Positions 9,998 to 18,852 are shown, numbered from the stretch's first letter. The stretch: 64,000 nt of DNA from Corallococcus caeni (GCF_036245865.1 NZ_BTTW01000011.1:124001-188000), one strand, 5' to 3'. A program made the numbers and translations. The notes: generated by a model from the letters alone, not told the origin.

Positions 9998-10624
9998 TCA
10001 GTGGATGGCCGCGCGCAGCCCCACGTCCGCGAGCACGCGCGACTCCTGCGCGAGGAGGTATTGCAGGCGCGCGTCCACGGCGGCCTCGTCGCCGTTGGAC
10101 GCGGTGACGGCCAGGCGGTGGAAGAGGGACTGGTGGCCGTCTTCCGACTGGGCCAGCTCCCCGTAGAAGCGGGCGAGCGCCGGGTCGGTGAGCCCCTCCG
10201 CGAGCAGGGAGAGCCGCTCACACGAGCGCGCCTCGATGATGGCGGCGACGAGCAGGCGGTCCACGCGCCGCTCCGGGGCGGGCGTGCGCACGTGCTTCTG
10301 GAGCCCCTGCGCGTACGGGTCGCCCGCGTCCTTCGTGAGGGTGAGGCCGCGCGCGGCCATCAGATCCAGCACGCGCGCCAGGTGGGCGCTCTCCTCGCGG
10401 GCCAGGCGGGCCATCTGCGAGGGCAGGCCGGGCAGGTCCGGGTAGGCCTGGAGCATGGACAGCGCGTTGGCGGCGGCCTTCTTCTCGCAGTGGGCGTGGT
10501 CCACCAGCACCGCGTCGAAGTGGGCGAGCGCCAGCGGCAGCCAGCCGGGGTCGGTGGGCGCGTGGAGGATGACGGGGCCCGCTCCGGAGAGGGGGCGGCG
10601 GGAGGGTGTGGGGCGGCTGCTCAT
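9998..10624 (-). CDS. miaE: tRNA-(ms2io6A)-hydroxylase MiaE
   Basis: A di-iron monooxygenase (208 aa from this start) that hydroxylates the isopentenyl group of ms2i6A37 in tRNAs reading U-starting codons. The ferritin-like four-helix fold shows HCEKKAAANALSM, an REESAHLARV segment, ARSCERLSLL and SEDGHQSLF, providing the Glu/His iron ligands. In-frame ATGs exist at 10645 and 10681; none has a clear ribosome site, so the start is uncertain by about 20 residues. Its stop is 4 bases from that of the convergent transporter. Confidence 0.9.
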   Translation of the reverse strand: MSSRPTPSRRPLSGAGPVILHAPTDPGWLPLALAHFDAVLVDHAHCEKKAAANALSMLQAYPDLPGLPSQMARLAREESAHLARVLDLMAARGLTLTKDAGDPYAQGLQKHVRTPAPERRVDRLLVAAIIEARSCERLSLLAEGLTDPALARFYGELAQSEDGHQSLFHRLAVTASNGDEAAVDARLQYLLAQESRVLADVGLRAAIH

Positions 10625-10760
10625 CGCGGGCGGACTGTAGGGCATCCGCCGGGCGCCGTGCGCGCTTGAGTCGCACGCCAAGGGGCGGGCCTGCTCCCTC
10701 CCGGGACGTGCCGGCGGCGCGCGGTGGGGGGCCGCCCACTCGCGCGCGGTCGGGGACGGG

Positions 10761-11426
10761 CTAAAGCGGCGGGCGCGTGCCTTCCTTCGCGGCGATGAGG
10801 GTGACGACGTAGTCCGTACCCTCCTGCGCCTCGCTGGCGACGAAGATGGAGCCCGGCCACGCGCGCAGGCCGTCCATCATGAAGGGCCCGCTGTCGGCCG
10901 CGCTCCGGTGCACCAGCTCCACGCGGCAGAGCGTGGCGCGGCAGTCCAGCGCCTTCACGCGCGAGCCGGAGGGCAGGTGCTGGCGCAGGGTCTCGTTGAG
11001 CGTCTGCGTGGCCCGGCCACTCCAGTCGCTGTCCACCGGCTCCTCGGCGAAGGCGGTCATCACGCGCGTGCGCGACTGTTCGAAGGACGGGGGCGGCAGG
11101 CGCATGGGCGGCGGCGGTGGCACTTCATCCGGGGCCTGCGCGCCGTCCTCCTCCGTGGCGCCGGGGGACTTCGCCTGGGCCGGGGCCTGCGCGCGTGAAG
11201 TGGCGGGCTGCGCGGCCTGCGTCGCCCACAGCCGCATCGCGGTGTCCGCGGCGGCGCGGCGCTCGGCCAGGTTCGCGTCGGTGCTCGCCGCGCTCTTGCG
11301 CACCTGGGCCCGCAGCTCCTCCAGCTCCGTTTCGGACGACTGCTGGTGGCTCACGAGCGCGAACAGCACGCCGGCGATGGCGGCCGTGTTGGTGAGGGCG
11401 AGGACGGTCTGGAGCCGGGAGGACAT
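10761..11426 (-). CDS. Single-pass membrane protein of unknown function
   Basis: A 221-residue protein with an N-terminal membrane anchor (LALTNTAAIAGVLFALVS), a charged helical stretch, an Ala/Pro-rich linker with PPPPP near residue 110, and a compact C-terminal domain with two cysteines (KALDCRATLCRVEL) that could form a disulphide outside the membrane. I do not recognise the domain family with certainty, although this C-terminal pattern recurs in myxobacterial proteins. The open frame continues 41 codons upstream, but the start at 11426 gives a proper anchor. Confidence 0.65.
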   Translation of the reverse strand: MSSRLQTVLALTNTAAIAGVLFALVSHQQSSETELEELRAQVRKSAASTDANLAERRAAADTAMRLWATQAAQPATSRAQAPAQAKSPGATEEDGAQAPDEVPPPPPMRLPPPSFEQSRTRVMTAFAEEPVDSDWSGRATQTLNETLRQHLPSGSRVKALDCRATLCRVELVHRSAADSGPFMMDGLRAWPGSIFVASEAQEGTDYVVTLIAAKEGTRPPL

Positions 11427-11564
11427 GGGGCGCTCGCGGGAGGCGGAAGAGGAAGAGGAACGGGCCGCGCGAAGGGGAGGAAGGTGAAGCCTTCGCGCGA
11501 CCCCTGCATCGGGACCGCGTCTTGCCGCCGGGCTCGTCACCCGGCGCAAGTCAGGAGCCGTACG

Positions 11565-12014
11565 TCAGTCGATGGTGAAGCCACCGATGACGCCGCCCGA
11601 CTGCAGGCCGCAGCGGAAGACGATGGCGAAGTCCTCCCACACGTAGCGGTCGCCCGTGTTGAGGGTCTGCCACGCCATGGGGCCGGCCACCGTGTACGTG
11701 GTCGCGCCCAGGTTCGCGCCGTTGCCCACGCCGTTGACCGTGGTCGTCTCGCACCAGCTGTTGTTGCCGTAGATCTGCACCGTCGTCGGGTGGTAGCCGA
11801 CCGTCCACATGGGCACCGTGGCGATCGCCAGACGCGTCGTCGTACAGTTGTTGACCAGCGCGGAGTAGCTGCTCACGTTGAAGCACGACGCGTCGGACGC
11901 ATAGGCGGCCTTGAACGCGGCGCCCGGGTAGTACTGCCACGCGGCCGCGGTCCCCGCGCTCAACGCCACCACACCGAACGCGCACACCTTCGCCAACGTC
12001 TGGAAACCCTTCAT
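11565..12014 (-). CDS. Small secreted protein, 149 aa
   Basis: A secreted protein beginning MKGFQTLAKVCAFGVVALSAGTAAA, a clear signal peptide, with a GGGAGCAG ribosome site ahead of the ATG. The mature part (about 124 aa) is rich in Thr, Val, Tyr, Asn and Trp, has four cysteines (CFNVSS, NCTT, WCETT, FRCGL) and looks all-beta. No family recognised. Codon use is slightly less G+C-rich than its neighbours, common for secreted myxobacterial proteins. The upstream gap has a hairpin and AT-richer DNA that should hold the promoter. Confidence 0.75.
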   Translation of the reverse strand: MKGFQTLAKVCAFGVVALSAGTAAAWQYYPGAAFKAAYASDASCFNVSSYSALVNNCTTTRLAIATVPMWTVGYHPTTVQIYGNNSWCETTTVNGVGNGANLGATTYTVAGPMAWQTLNTGDRYVWEDFAIVFRCGLQSGGVIGGFTID

Positions 12015-12150
12015 GGACTGCTCCCTGGGGATGCGGCGGTGATTGGGGCCGCCGGGCTCGCGAACACGCGCGCCGCGACGCCTGGGAGCAAGCGCCATGC
12101 CCCAATCCGGGATGGCGTGCTTTCGGTCGTTTACATGTCTTTATGACAAT

Positions 12151-12175
12151 GCCTGTTGTTCCGGGAGCAACAGGC
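12151..12175. promoter_or_regulatory. Hairpin between GNAT gene and secreted-protein gene
   Basis: GCCTGTTG (12151-12158) and CAACAGGC (12168-12175) form a perfect 8-bp stem with a 9-base loop. It lies 27 bases after the GNAT stop and about 137 upstream of the secreted-protein start, both minus strand. With no T-run it is either a factor-assisted terminator or an operator; a TTGTCA just downstream on the minus strand could be the -35 of the secreted-protein promoter. Confidence 0.45.
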
Positions 12176-12201
12176 AGGTGTTGCCTGTGTTGCCGCCGGG
12201 G

Positions 12202-13041
12202 CTACTCCACCAGCACGAGCCGCTGGGTGCGGCCGGCGTGGTAGCCCACCTTGCGCGCGATGCGGGCGGTGCTCTCGTCGCGCTCGTCGACGCGCAGGGC
12301 CAGCCGGGGCAGCGAGGACAGCAGGTGCCGGGAAATCTGTCCCAGGCACAGCGTGGCGTGGCCCTGGCGGCGGCGGGACGGGGGCGTGTACATGCCCTCC
12401 AGCTCCGCGCCGAACTGCGAGCGGCAGCCGATGTCCACCTTGAACACGAGCTCGCCGCCCTCTTCCAGCACGTAGGTGCGGCGCTGGCGCACGCGCTGGA
12501 GGACGCGGGCCTCGTAGTGGGTGGGGTCCTCCGCCAGCGGGTCCCGCTCCAGGATTTCGCGCACGTAGCCCTGGGCCAGGGGCAGCAGGCGGGGCACGTC
12601 CTCCTCGCGGGCCAGGCGCAGGGTGGGGTTGGTGAAGGGGCCCAGGTCGTCCGCGGAGACGCTGAACAGCCGCTGGGTGCGTGACAGGCGCGGCTTGCCT
12701 TCGCAGAGGCTTCGCACCAGCGCGTCCACGGCGGCCTTGTCCCCCACGGTGGCGCGCAGCTTGAGGCTGGGGGCGAGCGCGTCCGCGATGACGCCGGTGG
12801 CGCTGGCGTCGCTGGCGCTGGGCACCACGAGCCCGCCCTCGCCGCCCACGAAGACGGCCGCGGTGAGGACGCCGCTGTCGAAGCGGCCGTGGAAGGCGAA
12901 CGCCGCCTGGCGCTCCGGCGCCGCGATGCCGAACTCCTCCAGCAACCCCAGGAGGTAGAGGTTGTGGACGGGATCCTTCGCCAGGAGCGCGCGCAGGGCG
13001 TCCGTGTGGGAAGGCGCGAGCTGTTCGACGGTGACGGGCAT
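12202..13041 (-). CDS. GNAT-family N-acetyltransferase
   Basis: A 279-residue cytoplasmic protein in two parts: an N-terminal half (residues 1-130) of the type often fused to GNAT domains in bacteria, and a C-terminal GNAT fold (about 140-279) with the acetyl-CoA loop PSRRRQGHAT, followed by a helix and VDERDESTARIARKVGY, the usual end of motif B. Substrate is unknown. It is probably monocistronic with the hairpin at 12151-12175 downstream. Confidence 0.8.
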   Translation of the reverse strand: MPVTVEQLAPSHTDALRALLAKDPVHNLYLLGLLEEFGIAAPERQAAFAFHGRFDSGVLTAAVFVGGEGGLVVPSASDASATGVIADALAPSLKLRATVGDKAAVDALVRSLCEGKPRLSRTQRLFSVSADDLGPFTNPTLRLAREEDVPRLLPLAQGYVREILERDPLAEDPTHYEARVLQRVRQRRTYVLEEGGELVFKVDIGCRSQFGAELEGMYTPPSRRRQGHATLCLGQISRHLLSSLPRLALRVDERDESTARIARKVGYHAGRTQRLVLVE

Positions 13042-13086
13042 TCGCGGGGGGACGAAGGGGGGCTGAACCTTACGCGCAACCCGACC

Positions 13087-13725
13087 TCACGGGCCAGCGT
13101 CCCCAGGCACGGTGAACCGGAACGGGTAGAGCACTGTCGCGGACCCGCCAAGATGGGGTGCCGGGAAGCGCGCGTCCAGGAGCGAGTCCAGCACGCACGC
13201 CTGCACCATGGGGTCCGGGATGGTGCTGGAGACGAGCACGCCCCGGTTCATCTTCCCCTCGGAGCCCTCGCCCTCCACGGTGAAGCGCAGCTTCACTTCC
13301 TGTGCGCCCCGGTTGCGTTGTGCGGCGTCCTGGAAACATTGCTGCACGAGCGGAGTCACCGCCTGAATGGCCAGGCGCAGGTCCTCCGCGTCGATGCGGC
13401 CGGAGGAGGCCTCCACCACCGGCTCCACCACCTCCACGCGGCGCGGGTCGGGGGCGTCCCAGGCCTCGCCGGGCGGGGGGGGGCGGGGCGGCTCGCGCAC
13501 CGGCGCGGCGGGGGGCGGGGCCCGGGGGGCTTCAGGCGCGGGGGCGGTCGCGCGCGGCGGTGGGGCCCGGCGAGGCTCGCGCGCCGGCGCGGTGGGCCCG
13601 GGCGGCTCCGGCGCGTCCGTGAAGCGCGTCACCCACGCGGCCCCCAGCGTGAACAGCAGGAACAGCCCCAGGCTCAGGCCGGGGATGAGGAGCCAGCGGA
13701 AGAGGGTGCGGTTCGAGGATGCCAT
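13087..13725 (-). CDS. AgmX/PglI C-terminal-domain membrane protein
   Basis: A 212-residue protein: membrane anchor (about 10-34), Pro/Ala/Arg-rich periplasmic linker (about 36-88), and a C-terminal domain (about 100-208) of the TonB-like AgmX/PglI type (Ile-Asp-x-Glu start, LVQQCFQDAAQRN, KLRFTVEGEG, VQACVLDSLLDARFP, VLYPFRF). The two cysteines are those conserved in the family. The same domain ends the 914-residue FHA protein later in this window. Role unknown; such proteins span the periplasm to contact outer-membrane partners. Confidence 0.72.
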   Translation of the reverse strand: MASSNRTLFRWLLIPGLSLGLFLLFTLGAAWVTRFTDAPEPPGPTAPAREPRRAPPPRATAPAPEAPRAPPPAAPVREPPRPPPPGEAWDAPDPRRVEVVEPVVEASSGRIDAEDLRLAIQAVTPLVQQCFQDAAQRNRGAQEVKLRFTVEGEGSEGKMNRGVLVSSTIPDPMVQACVLDSLLDARFPAPHLGGSATVLYPFRFTVPGDAGP

Positions 13726-13798
13726 GGGCCGGGAGCCCGCGTGTCATACCCGCCTCACGGGTGGGCCGTGAAGCGGGGATGCACGCGAGCGCCCGAGG

Positions 13799-14764
13799 CT
13801 ACGGATACACCTCGCGCCGCGACGTGGTGGTCGTCGTGGGCGTCGTCGGAGGCGTCACCACCGCCCCTTCCGCGCGGATGCGCTGCTTGCGGCTGACGCC
13901 CAGCGTGGCGCCGAGCACCGCCGCGACGAGCCCCAGCAGCAGCCCCGCGAAGATGCCCCAGAAGGCGCGGCCGGAGCGGTCCGCCACCTTCAGCGCGCCC
14001 TGCTCCACCTGCTGGCCCACCTGGCCTGCCTTGGCCTTGACCTGGGTCTTGGCCTGATCCACCTGCTGCTCCACGCGGTTGGCCACGTCCTCCGCGTCCT
14101 GGCGCGACAGCTTGGTGTTCTGCGCGATGTTGCTCACCAGCAGCTCGCGGTCCACGTGGCCCTGGCGCACGCCTTCGGTGACGATGTCCTTGGTCGCCGC
14201 CTCCAGCTGGTTCGCGGTGACGGCGGGCTTGCCCTGTTCCCGCAGGCGCTTGTTCACCGGCGCGAGCGCGTCGTTGGCGTCCAGACCGAACGCCTTCGCC
14301 GCCTCACCGCCGCCCGTCACGGCCCCCACCGCGGCGGTGCCACCCGCGCCCACCGCTGCCTTGCCCACGCTGAACACCGCGCCCAGCAAGTTCGACAGCA
14401 CCATGCCCAGCACCACGACGCCCGCGATCGTCGTCAGGCCCCAGAGCACCGCGCCGTGCAGCGCGCCTCCCGCCTTGTCCACGATGCCCGCGCTGCGTGC
14501 GGCCACCAGGCCGCCCACGAAGAGCGCGACCAGCGGGACGATCACGCTCCAGATGCCGGTGAAGATGCCCGCGGACTTCGCGCTCTCCGCGTGGGCCGGG
14601 TTCACCGACGACAGGCCCAGCGCCAGGCCCAGCGTGGAGAGCAGGATCCAGACGCCCAGCGCGACGAAGGTGCCACCAAAGATGGCGCCCCAGCTCAGCT
14701 TGTACGCACTTCCCGGCACCGCTGGGATGTTGCCGGCGCGTTCGCTTTCAACAATGGCTGCCAT
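13799..14764 (-). CDS. Multi-pass membrane protein with YqxL/late-embryogenesis-like helical loop
   Basis: A 321-residue inner-membrane protein: membrane helices near residues 27-50, 72-92, 103-130 and 270-292. Between the third and last is a long soluble helical part (about 165-260) containing repeated Gln/Lys/Asp heptads (VEQQVDQAKTQVKAKAGQVGQQVEQ). The tail is threonine-rich. Similar proteins occur widely in proteobacteria without known function. A GAGGGTGGAG ribosome site precedes the ATG. A perfect 10-bp inverted repeat lies in its leader. Confidence 0.7.
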   Translation of the reverse strand: MAAIVESERAGNIPAVPGSAYKLSWGAIFGGTFVALGVWILLSTLGLALGLSSVNPAHAESAKSAGIFTGIWSVIVPLVALFVGGLVAARSAGIVDKAGGALHGAVLWGLTTIAGVVVLGMVLSNLLGAVFSVGKAAVGAGGTAAVGAVTGGGEAAKAFGLDANDALAPVNKRLREQGKPAVTANQLEAATKDIVTEGVRQGHVDRELLVSNIAQNTKLSRQDAEDVANRVEQQVDQAKTQVKAKAGQVGQQVEQGALKVADRSGRAFWGIFAGLLLGLVAAVLGATLGVSRKQRIRAEGAVVTPPTTPTTTTTSRREVYP

Positions 14765-14791
14765 TGGACTCCACCCTCGCTTCCCGTGAGT

Positions 14792-14821
14792 CGTCCTGGC
14801 CGCTCGGACATGGCCAGGACG
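14792..14821. promoter_or_regulatory. Perfect 10-bp inverted repeat upstream of membrane-protein gene
   Basis: CGTCCTGGCC (14792-14801) and GGCCAGGACG (14812-14821) flank a 10-base spacer. It ends 28 bases ahead of the membrane-protein ATG on the minus strand and about 100 bases after the gluQ stop. The arms are long and exact, with no T-run, so a repressor operator or mRNA leader hairpin is likelier than a terminator. Confidence 0.5.
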
Positions 14822-14920
14822 TACGTGTCTGGGATGAAGGTGTGCACCAGTCAGACCGCTTCATTTCACTGCCTCACGGCCGCTCCGCCCGGAAGGGTGG
14901 GACGGACGGCCGGGTGAGCC

Positions 14921-15874
14921 TCAGCGCAGGCCGAGCGCGTCGAGGAGCAGTGCCTCGCGCGCCACCACCGGCGCGCGCGGGAGCACGTCCGTGCGGTAGC
15001 GCGCGACGAGCGCGGGCAGCGTCACCGGGCCGCCGTCGCCCAGGCCGCTCCACGCGGCGAGCAGCCCCAGGACGTGCTCGGGAGGCCGGCCGCGCGCGCG
15101 CAGCTCCGCGAGCGCGAACGCCCCGTCGCGCTTCGCCAGCCGCTTGCCGTCCTCGCCCATCACCAGCGGCACGTGGAGGAACGCGGGCGCGCTCAGGCCC
15201 AGCGCGGCGTAGAGCTGGAGCTGCCGGGGCGTGGAGGGCAGCAGGTCGTCCCCGCGCAGCACGTGGGTGATGCGGCTGGCCGCGTCGTCCACCACCACCG
15301 CGAGCTGGTAGCTGGCCACGCCGTCGTTGCGGCGCACCACGAAGTCTCCCACCAGCGCCTGGACGTCCTGCGCCTGGGGGCCCATCAGCTCGTCCACGAA
15401 GCGCACCTCTCCCGCCCGCGCGCGGAAGCGGTACGCGGGGGCGCGCGTGCGGGAGCGCTCGGCAACCTGTGCGGCGGTGAGGTTCGCGCAGGTGCCGGGG
15501 TAGCGCGGGCCTTCGTCGGACAGGCCGTGGGGGGCGCTCGCCGCGCGGGCGATCTCCGCGCGCGTGCAGAAGCACGGGTAGATGAGCCCCTCGCGCTCCA
15601 GCTTCGCCTGGGCCTCGCGGTAGACGCCGTCGCGCTCGCTCTGCACCAGCGGGGGCTCGTCCCAGTCCAGGCCCAGCCAGCGCAGGTCCTCGTAGAGGTC
15701 CTGGAGGAACTGGGGGCGGCAGCGCGCGCGGTCCAGGTCCTCGATGCGCAGGAGGAACGCGCCGCCCGCGGCCCGGGCCTGGAGCCAGCCCAGCAGCGCG
15801 CTTCTCACGTTGCCCAGGTGCATGCGGCCGGTGGGGCTGGGGGCGAAGCGTCCTCGCATCGTGGCGGCAACCAT
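14921..15874 (-). CDS. gluQ: Glutamyl-queuosine tRNA(Asp) synthetase
   Basis: This 317-residue paralogue of the catalytic half of GluRS attaches glutamate to the queuosine in the anticodon of tRNA(Asp). It has the class I HIGH-like HLGN after RGRFAPSPTGRM, the KMSKS-like KRLAKRD, and the GluQ-type zinc site with CFC, a tyrosine and a later Cys (YPCFCTRAEI...GTC). It lacks the anticodon-binding half of GluRS. The ATG at 15874 has GGGGAAG upstream; it is divergent from the phosphoesterase gene. Confidence 0.93.
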   Translation of the reverse strand: MVAATMRGRFAPSPTGRMHLGNVRSALLGWLQARAAGGAFLLRIEDLDRARCRPQFLQDLYEDLRWLGLDWDEPPLVQSERDGVYREAQAKLEREGLIYPCFCTRAEIARAASAPHGLSDEGPRYPGTCANLTAAQVAERSRTRAPAYRFRARAGEVRFVDELMGPQAQDVQALVGDFVVRRNDGVASYQLAVVVDDAASRITHVLRGDDLLPSTPRQLQLYAALGLSAPAFLHVPLVMGEDGKRLAKRDGAFALAELRARGRPPEHVLGLLAAWSGLGDGGPVTLPALVARYRTDVLPRAPVVAREALLLDALGLR

Positions 15875-15947
15875 AACTTCCCCGCCCGGCGTGCTGGGAG
15901 AGAATGCCCCGCTGCTCCCTTCCGTTTCGTGGGATGTGACCGCCTCC

Positions 15948-16802
15948 ATGCGCTTCCTGCACTGCTCCGACGTCCACATCACCGAGGACTACTTCGCCCT
16001 GCCGCTGCGCAAGCTGGGCTGGCGCCGCTGGGTGGCGCTCGTGGAGCTGACGGCGGGAGGCCGGGCGAAGGCCTACCGGAACGCGCAGGCCACGCTCTCC
16101 GCCATCGCCCGCGACGCAGGCACGCACGGCGTGGACCACTTCATCCTGTCCGGCGACCTCACCGCCTACGCCCTGGAGGGCGAGTTCCGCGCCGCCCGCG
16201 CCGCGCTCGGCCCCCTGGCCCCGACGCCCGCGCGCTGCACCGTCATCCCGGGCAACCACGACGTCTTCACCCCCGGCGCCGCGCGCAGTGGCCGCTTCGC
16301 CCGGCACTTCGGGGACCTGCTGGAGAGCGACCTGCCCGACTACCGCCGCGAGGGCGCGTTCCCCTTCGTGCGGCTGGTGGGGGAGGGCGCCGCGGTGGTG
16401 GGGCTGTGCTCCGCGCGCCCGCTGCCCACGCCGGGCCTGTCCTACGGCAGCGTGGGACAGGCGCAGCTCGAAGGCCTGGCGGCCCTGCTGAAGGACGCCC
16501 GGCTGGACGGCCGCGCCATCCTGGTGGTGGTGCACCACGCGCCGAAGAGCCCCGCGAACCACGCGGACGGCTGGCACCACGGGCTGCATGACGCGGACGC
16601 GCTCCTGAAGCTCTTGCCGGGGCCGCGCTTCGCGGTGCTCCACGGCCACATCCACCAGCGCTACCACCACCCGGCCACGCAGGACCGGCCGCATCTCTTC
16701 GGCGCGGGCTCCTCCACCCAGGCGGGGAAGGAGGGCTACTGGCTCATCGAGGTCCAGGACGGCCTTGTCGTGGGCGGCACGAAGCACATGCCCGCGCTGT
16801 GA
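15948..16802 (+). CDS. Calcineurin-like metallophosphoesterase
   Basis: A 284-residue cytoplasmic hydrolase with all dimetal motifs in order: CSDVHIT (near residue 5), LSGDLTAY (64), PGNHDVF (101), VVHHAPKS (186), and HGHIHQRYHH (about 230). It resembles the cAMP phosphodiesterase (CpdA)-like group, but the actual substrate is unknown. Interestingly it lies just ahead of a nucleotide-cyclase gene on the same strand (33 bases apart), so a role in cyclic-nucleotide breakdown is plausible but unproved. Confidence 0.85.
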   Translation: MRFLHCSDVHITEDYFALPLRKLGWRRWVALVELTAGGRAKAYRNAQATLSAIARDAGTHGVDHFILSGDLTAYALEGEFRAARAALGPLAPTPARCTVIPGNHDVFTPGAARSGRFARHFGDLLESDLPDYRREGAFPFVRLVGEGAAVVGLCSARPLPTPGLSYGSVGQAQLEGLAALLKDARLDGRAILVVVHHAPKSPANHADGWHHGLHDADALLKLLPGPRFAVLHGHIHQRYHHPATQDRPHLFGAGSSTQAGKEGYWLIEVQDGLVVGGTKHMPAL

Positions 16803-16835
16803 CAGTTCTCCCGGGCGGCGGTACAAGGGGCGCAC

Positions 16836-18446
16836 ATGACCCCGGTGCCCCCGTCCCCACCCGCTGAGTTGTCCCTGGAGGAGTACCGGTTCCTGCGCCA
16901 GCTGGGGCGTGTCACGGACGACCTCCTGGAGGAGAGCCTCCGGGAGCGCGAGACGCTCACCCAGTGCTTCCGGCGCTGCTTCCCCACGCTGCTTCAGCAC
17001 CTGGGCGCGCGCGCCATCGCCGTCACCACGCGCGACGAGGAGCTGGTGGAGCAGACGTGGAGCGAGGGCGACTGGGGCGGCGTCTTCCCCGGGGGCCTCC
17101 TGGCGGGGCCCATGGGCCTGAGCGTCCACGACACGGGCACGCTCCTCACCCAGACGCTGGACGTGGCGGGCTCACCGGTGGGCACGCTGGGCGTGCTCTA
17201 CGCGGGGCCGCCGGGCGACGCGGGCGTCACCGCGAAGCGCCTGCGCGCGCTGGACGTGGTGGCGGAGGAGCTGGACACGGTGCTGATGCTGGTCCACACC
17301 GCGTCGGAGAAGCACCAGGTCATCCTCCAGTGCAACGAGCACCTGGCCAACCCCGTCTTCGAGGCGGGCATGGACCACGCGGTGCGCACGCTGGCGCAGC
17401 GGGTGCGGCTGCCGGGCTTCCTCCTGCTGTACCGCGACGCCGTGCAGCCGCACGTGCTGCACTACCGCACCTACCGGCACGGGCAGCTGGAGTACGAGAG
17501 CGGAGAGCAGCCTGGCGCGTCGCTGGAGTCGCTGCTGCACCAGCACGGCACGCGGCTCCTGCACGGGGACGCGGGCGTGCTCAAGCGCCTGTTCGACGGG
17601 CGCACCACGGAGGCCGTGCTCATCTCCGCGGCCACGCGCAGCGAGCCGCTGGGGAAGATCGTCGTCTGGAGCAACGAGGGCTTCTCCGCGTACGCCATGG
17701 ACCTCATCCGCGTGCTGGCGTCCACGCTGAGCCAGCGCCTCCTGGACTACAACCGCGAGCGCATCCACCTGTCGCAGTTCTTCCCCACGGGCGCCATCGA
17801 CGCGCTCTTGGAGGACCCGGACTACGCGCGGCACCTGCGCGCGCAGGTGCAGGAGGTGGGCATCCTGTTCGCGGACATCAACGGCTTCACCCGCATCTGC
17901 GAGCAGGGCTTCGACAGCCCGCGCAGCATCGGCCGCTTCGTGGACGAGTGGAGCGCGCGCGTCGTGGACTGCATCTGGGCGCACGGCGGCGTGTTCGACA
18001 AGATGGTGGGTGACTGCGTCATCGGCCTCTTCGGGCCGCCCTTCTTCCAGACGGACCGCGTGCGCCGCGCGGAGGCGGCCGTGCGCGCCGCGCAGGACAT
18101 CCAGGCCTTCACCGCGGAGTTGAGCGAACGGGAGGAGGTGGCCGCGCTGTGCCGCCGGGTGAAGCTGCCGGGGCTGGGCGTGGCGGTGGGCGTGAACCTG
18201 GCCCCCGCGAACTGCGGCCTCTTCGGGCCCAACCGCAACTACACCGCGTTCTCCAGTGGCATGAACCAGGCCGCGCGCCTCCAGTCCCTGGCGGGCTTCC
18301 GGGAGACGCTGGTGATGGAGAGCGTGCACGAAGCGCTGAGGCAGTCGCGGGAGCCCTTCGTGCGCAAGCTCCAGTTCGGCCCCCTCACGGAGACGCCGGT
18401 GAAGAACGTGGCCCAGCCGCTGCGGCACTATCAGCTCAAGCCGTAG
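16836..18446 (+). CDS. Class IIIb adenylate/guanylate cyclase with GAF-like sensor region
   Basis: A 536-residue soluble cyclase. Residues 1-320 contain two GAF-like sensor segments; 330-520 form the class III catalytic domain. Metal aspartates are Asp347 (FADINGFT) and Asp393 (MVGDC); the substrate lysine is Lys389 (FDKMVGD). In the YTAFSSGMNQAARLQ segment the residue seven before the conserved Asn is Thr rather than Asp, which marks class IIIb, a group that includes bicarbonate-responsive cyclases. The Arg four after the Asn is present, so the site is complete. Probably co-transcribed with the phosphoesterase. Confidence 0.87.
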   Translation: MTPVPPSPPAELSLEEYRFLRQLGRVTDDLLEESLRERETLTQCFRRCFPTLLQHLGARAIAVTTRDEELVEQTWSEGDWGGVFPGGLLAGPMGLSVHDTGTLLTQTLDVAGSPVGTLGVLYAGPPGDAGVTAKRLRALDVVAEELDTVLMLVHTASEKHQVILQCNEHLANPVFEAGMDHAVRTLAQRVRLPGFLLLYRDAVQPHVLHYRTYRHGQLEYESGEQPGASLESLLHQHGTRLLHGDAGVLKRLFDGRTTEAVLISAATRSEPLGKIVVWSNEGFSAYAMDLIRVLASTLSQRLLDYNRERIHLSQFFPTGAIDALLEDPDYARHLRAQVQEVGILFADINGFTRICEQGFDSPRSIGRFVDEWSARVVDCIWAHGGVFDKMVGDCVIGLFGPPFFQTDRVRRAEAAVRAAQDIQAFTAELSEREEVAALCRRVKLPGLGVAVGVNLAPANCGLFGPNRNYTAFSSGMNQAARLQSLAGFRETLVMESVHEALRQSREPFVRKLQFGPLTETPVKNVAQPLRHYQLKP

Positions 18447-18465
18447 CGGCCGGGCGAAGGCCGCG

Positions 18466-18852
18466 TCAGGCCAGGAGGTGCGTGCCCGCGTAACGGCGCG
18501 AGAAGTGGATCCACCGGCGCTCGTCCACCTCCACCTGCCACTCGCTGTTGGGCGTCAGCGGCAGGCGCTGCTTGAGGAAGCTCTCCAGGTGGTCCGCCGC
18601 CTTGAGGGGCGTGAGGCCCGGAGCGCGGAACGCGATGTGGAGCGTCACGTCCAGCGACGGCGCGACGTCCACCGACGCACAGATGCGCAGCGTGCCCACG
18701 CGCCGCTGGTACTGGGTGTCCGATGCCGGCCATGTGGAGGAGCCCTCGGGCTGCGGAGGCGCCTGCTCGAGCCAGTTGTCGGGGATCAGGATGAAGTCGA
18801 GCAGGTTGCTGCTCGCCTCTTCCACCGTGCCGTGCTCCTGGATGGAAAGCAT
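18466..18852 (-). CDS. Hypothetical protein, 128 aa
   Basis: A soluble protein without signal peptide, starting MLSIQEHGTVEEASSNLLDFILIPDNW; an upstream GGAGG supports this ATG over in-frame codons further up. It has an alpha/beta look with LKAADHLESFLKQRLPLTPNSEWQVEVDERRWIHF near the end. No family recognised. It is convergent with the cyclase gene (19 bp apart). Confidence 0.68.
   Translation of the reverse strand: MLSIQEHGTVEEASSNLLDFILIPDNWLEQAPPQPEGSSTWPASDTQYQRRVGTLRICASVDVAPSLDVTLHIAFRAPGLTPLKAADHLESFLKQRLPLTPNSEWQVEVDERRWIHFSRRYAGTHLLA

Noticed and set aside
14874-17129. A 751-codon minus-strand frame over the metallophosphoesterase and gluQ
   Set aside because: The metallophosphoesterase motifs and gluQ are in other frames; this frame is low-complexity Arg/Pro/Gly.
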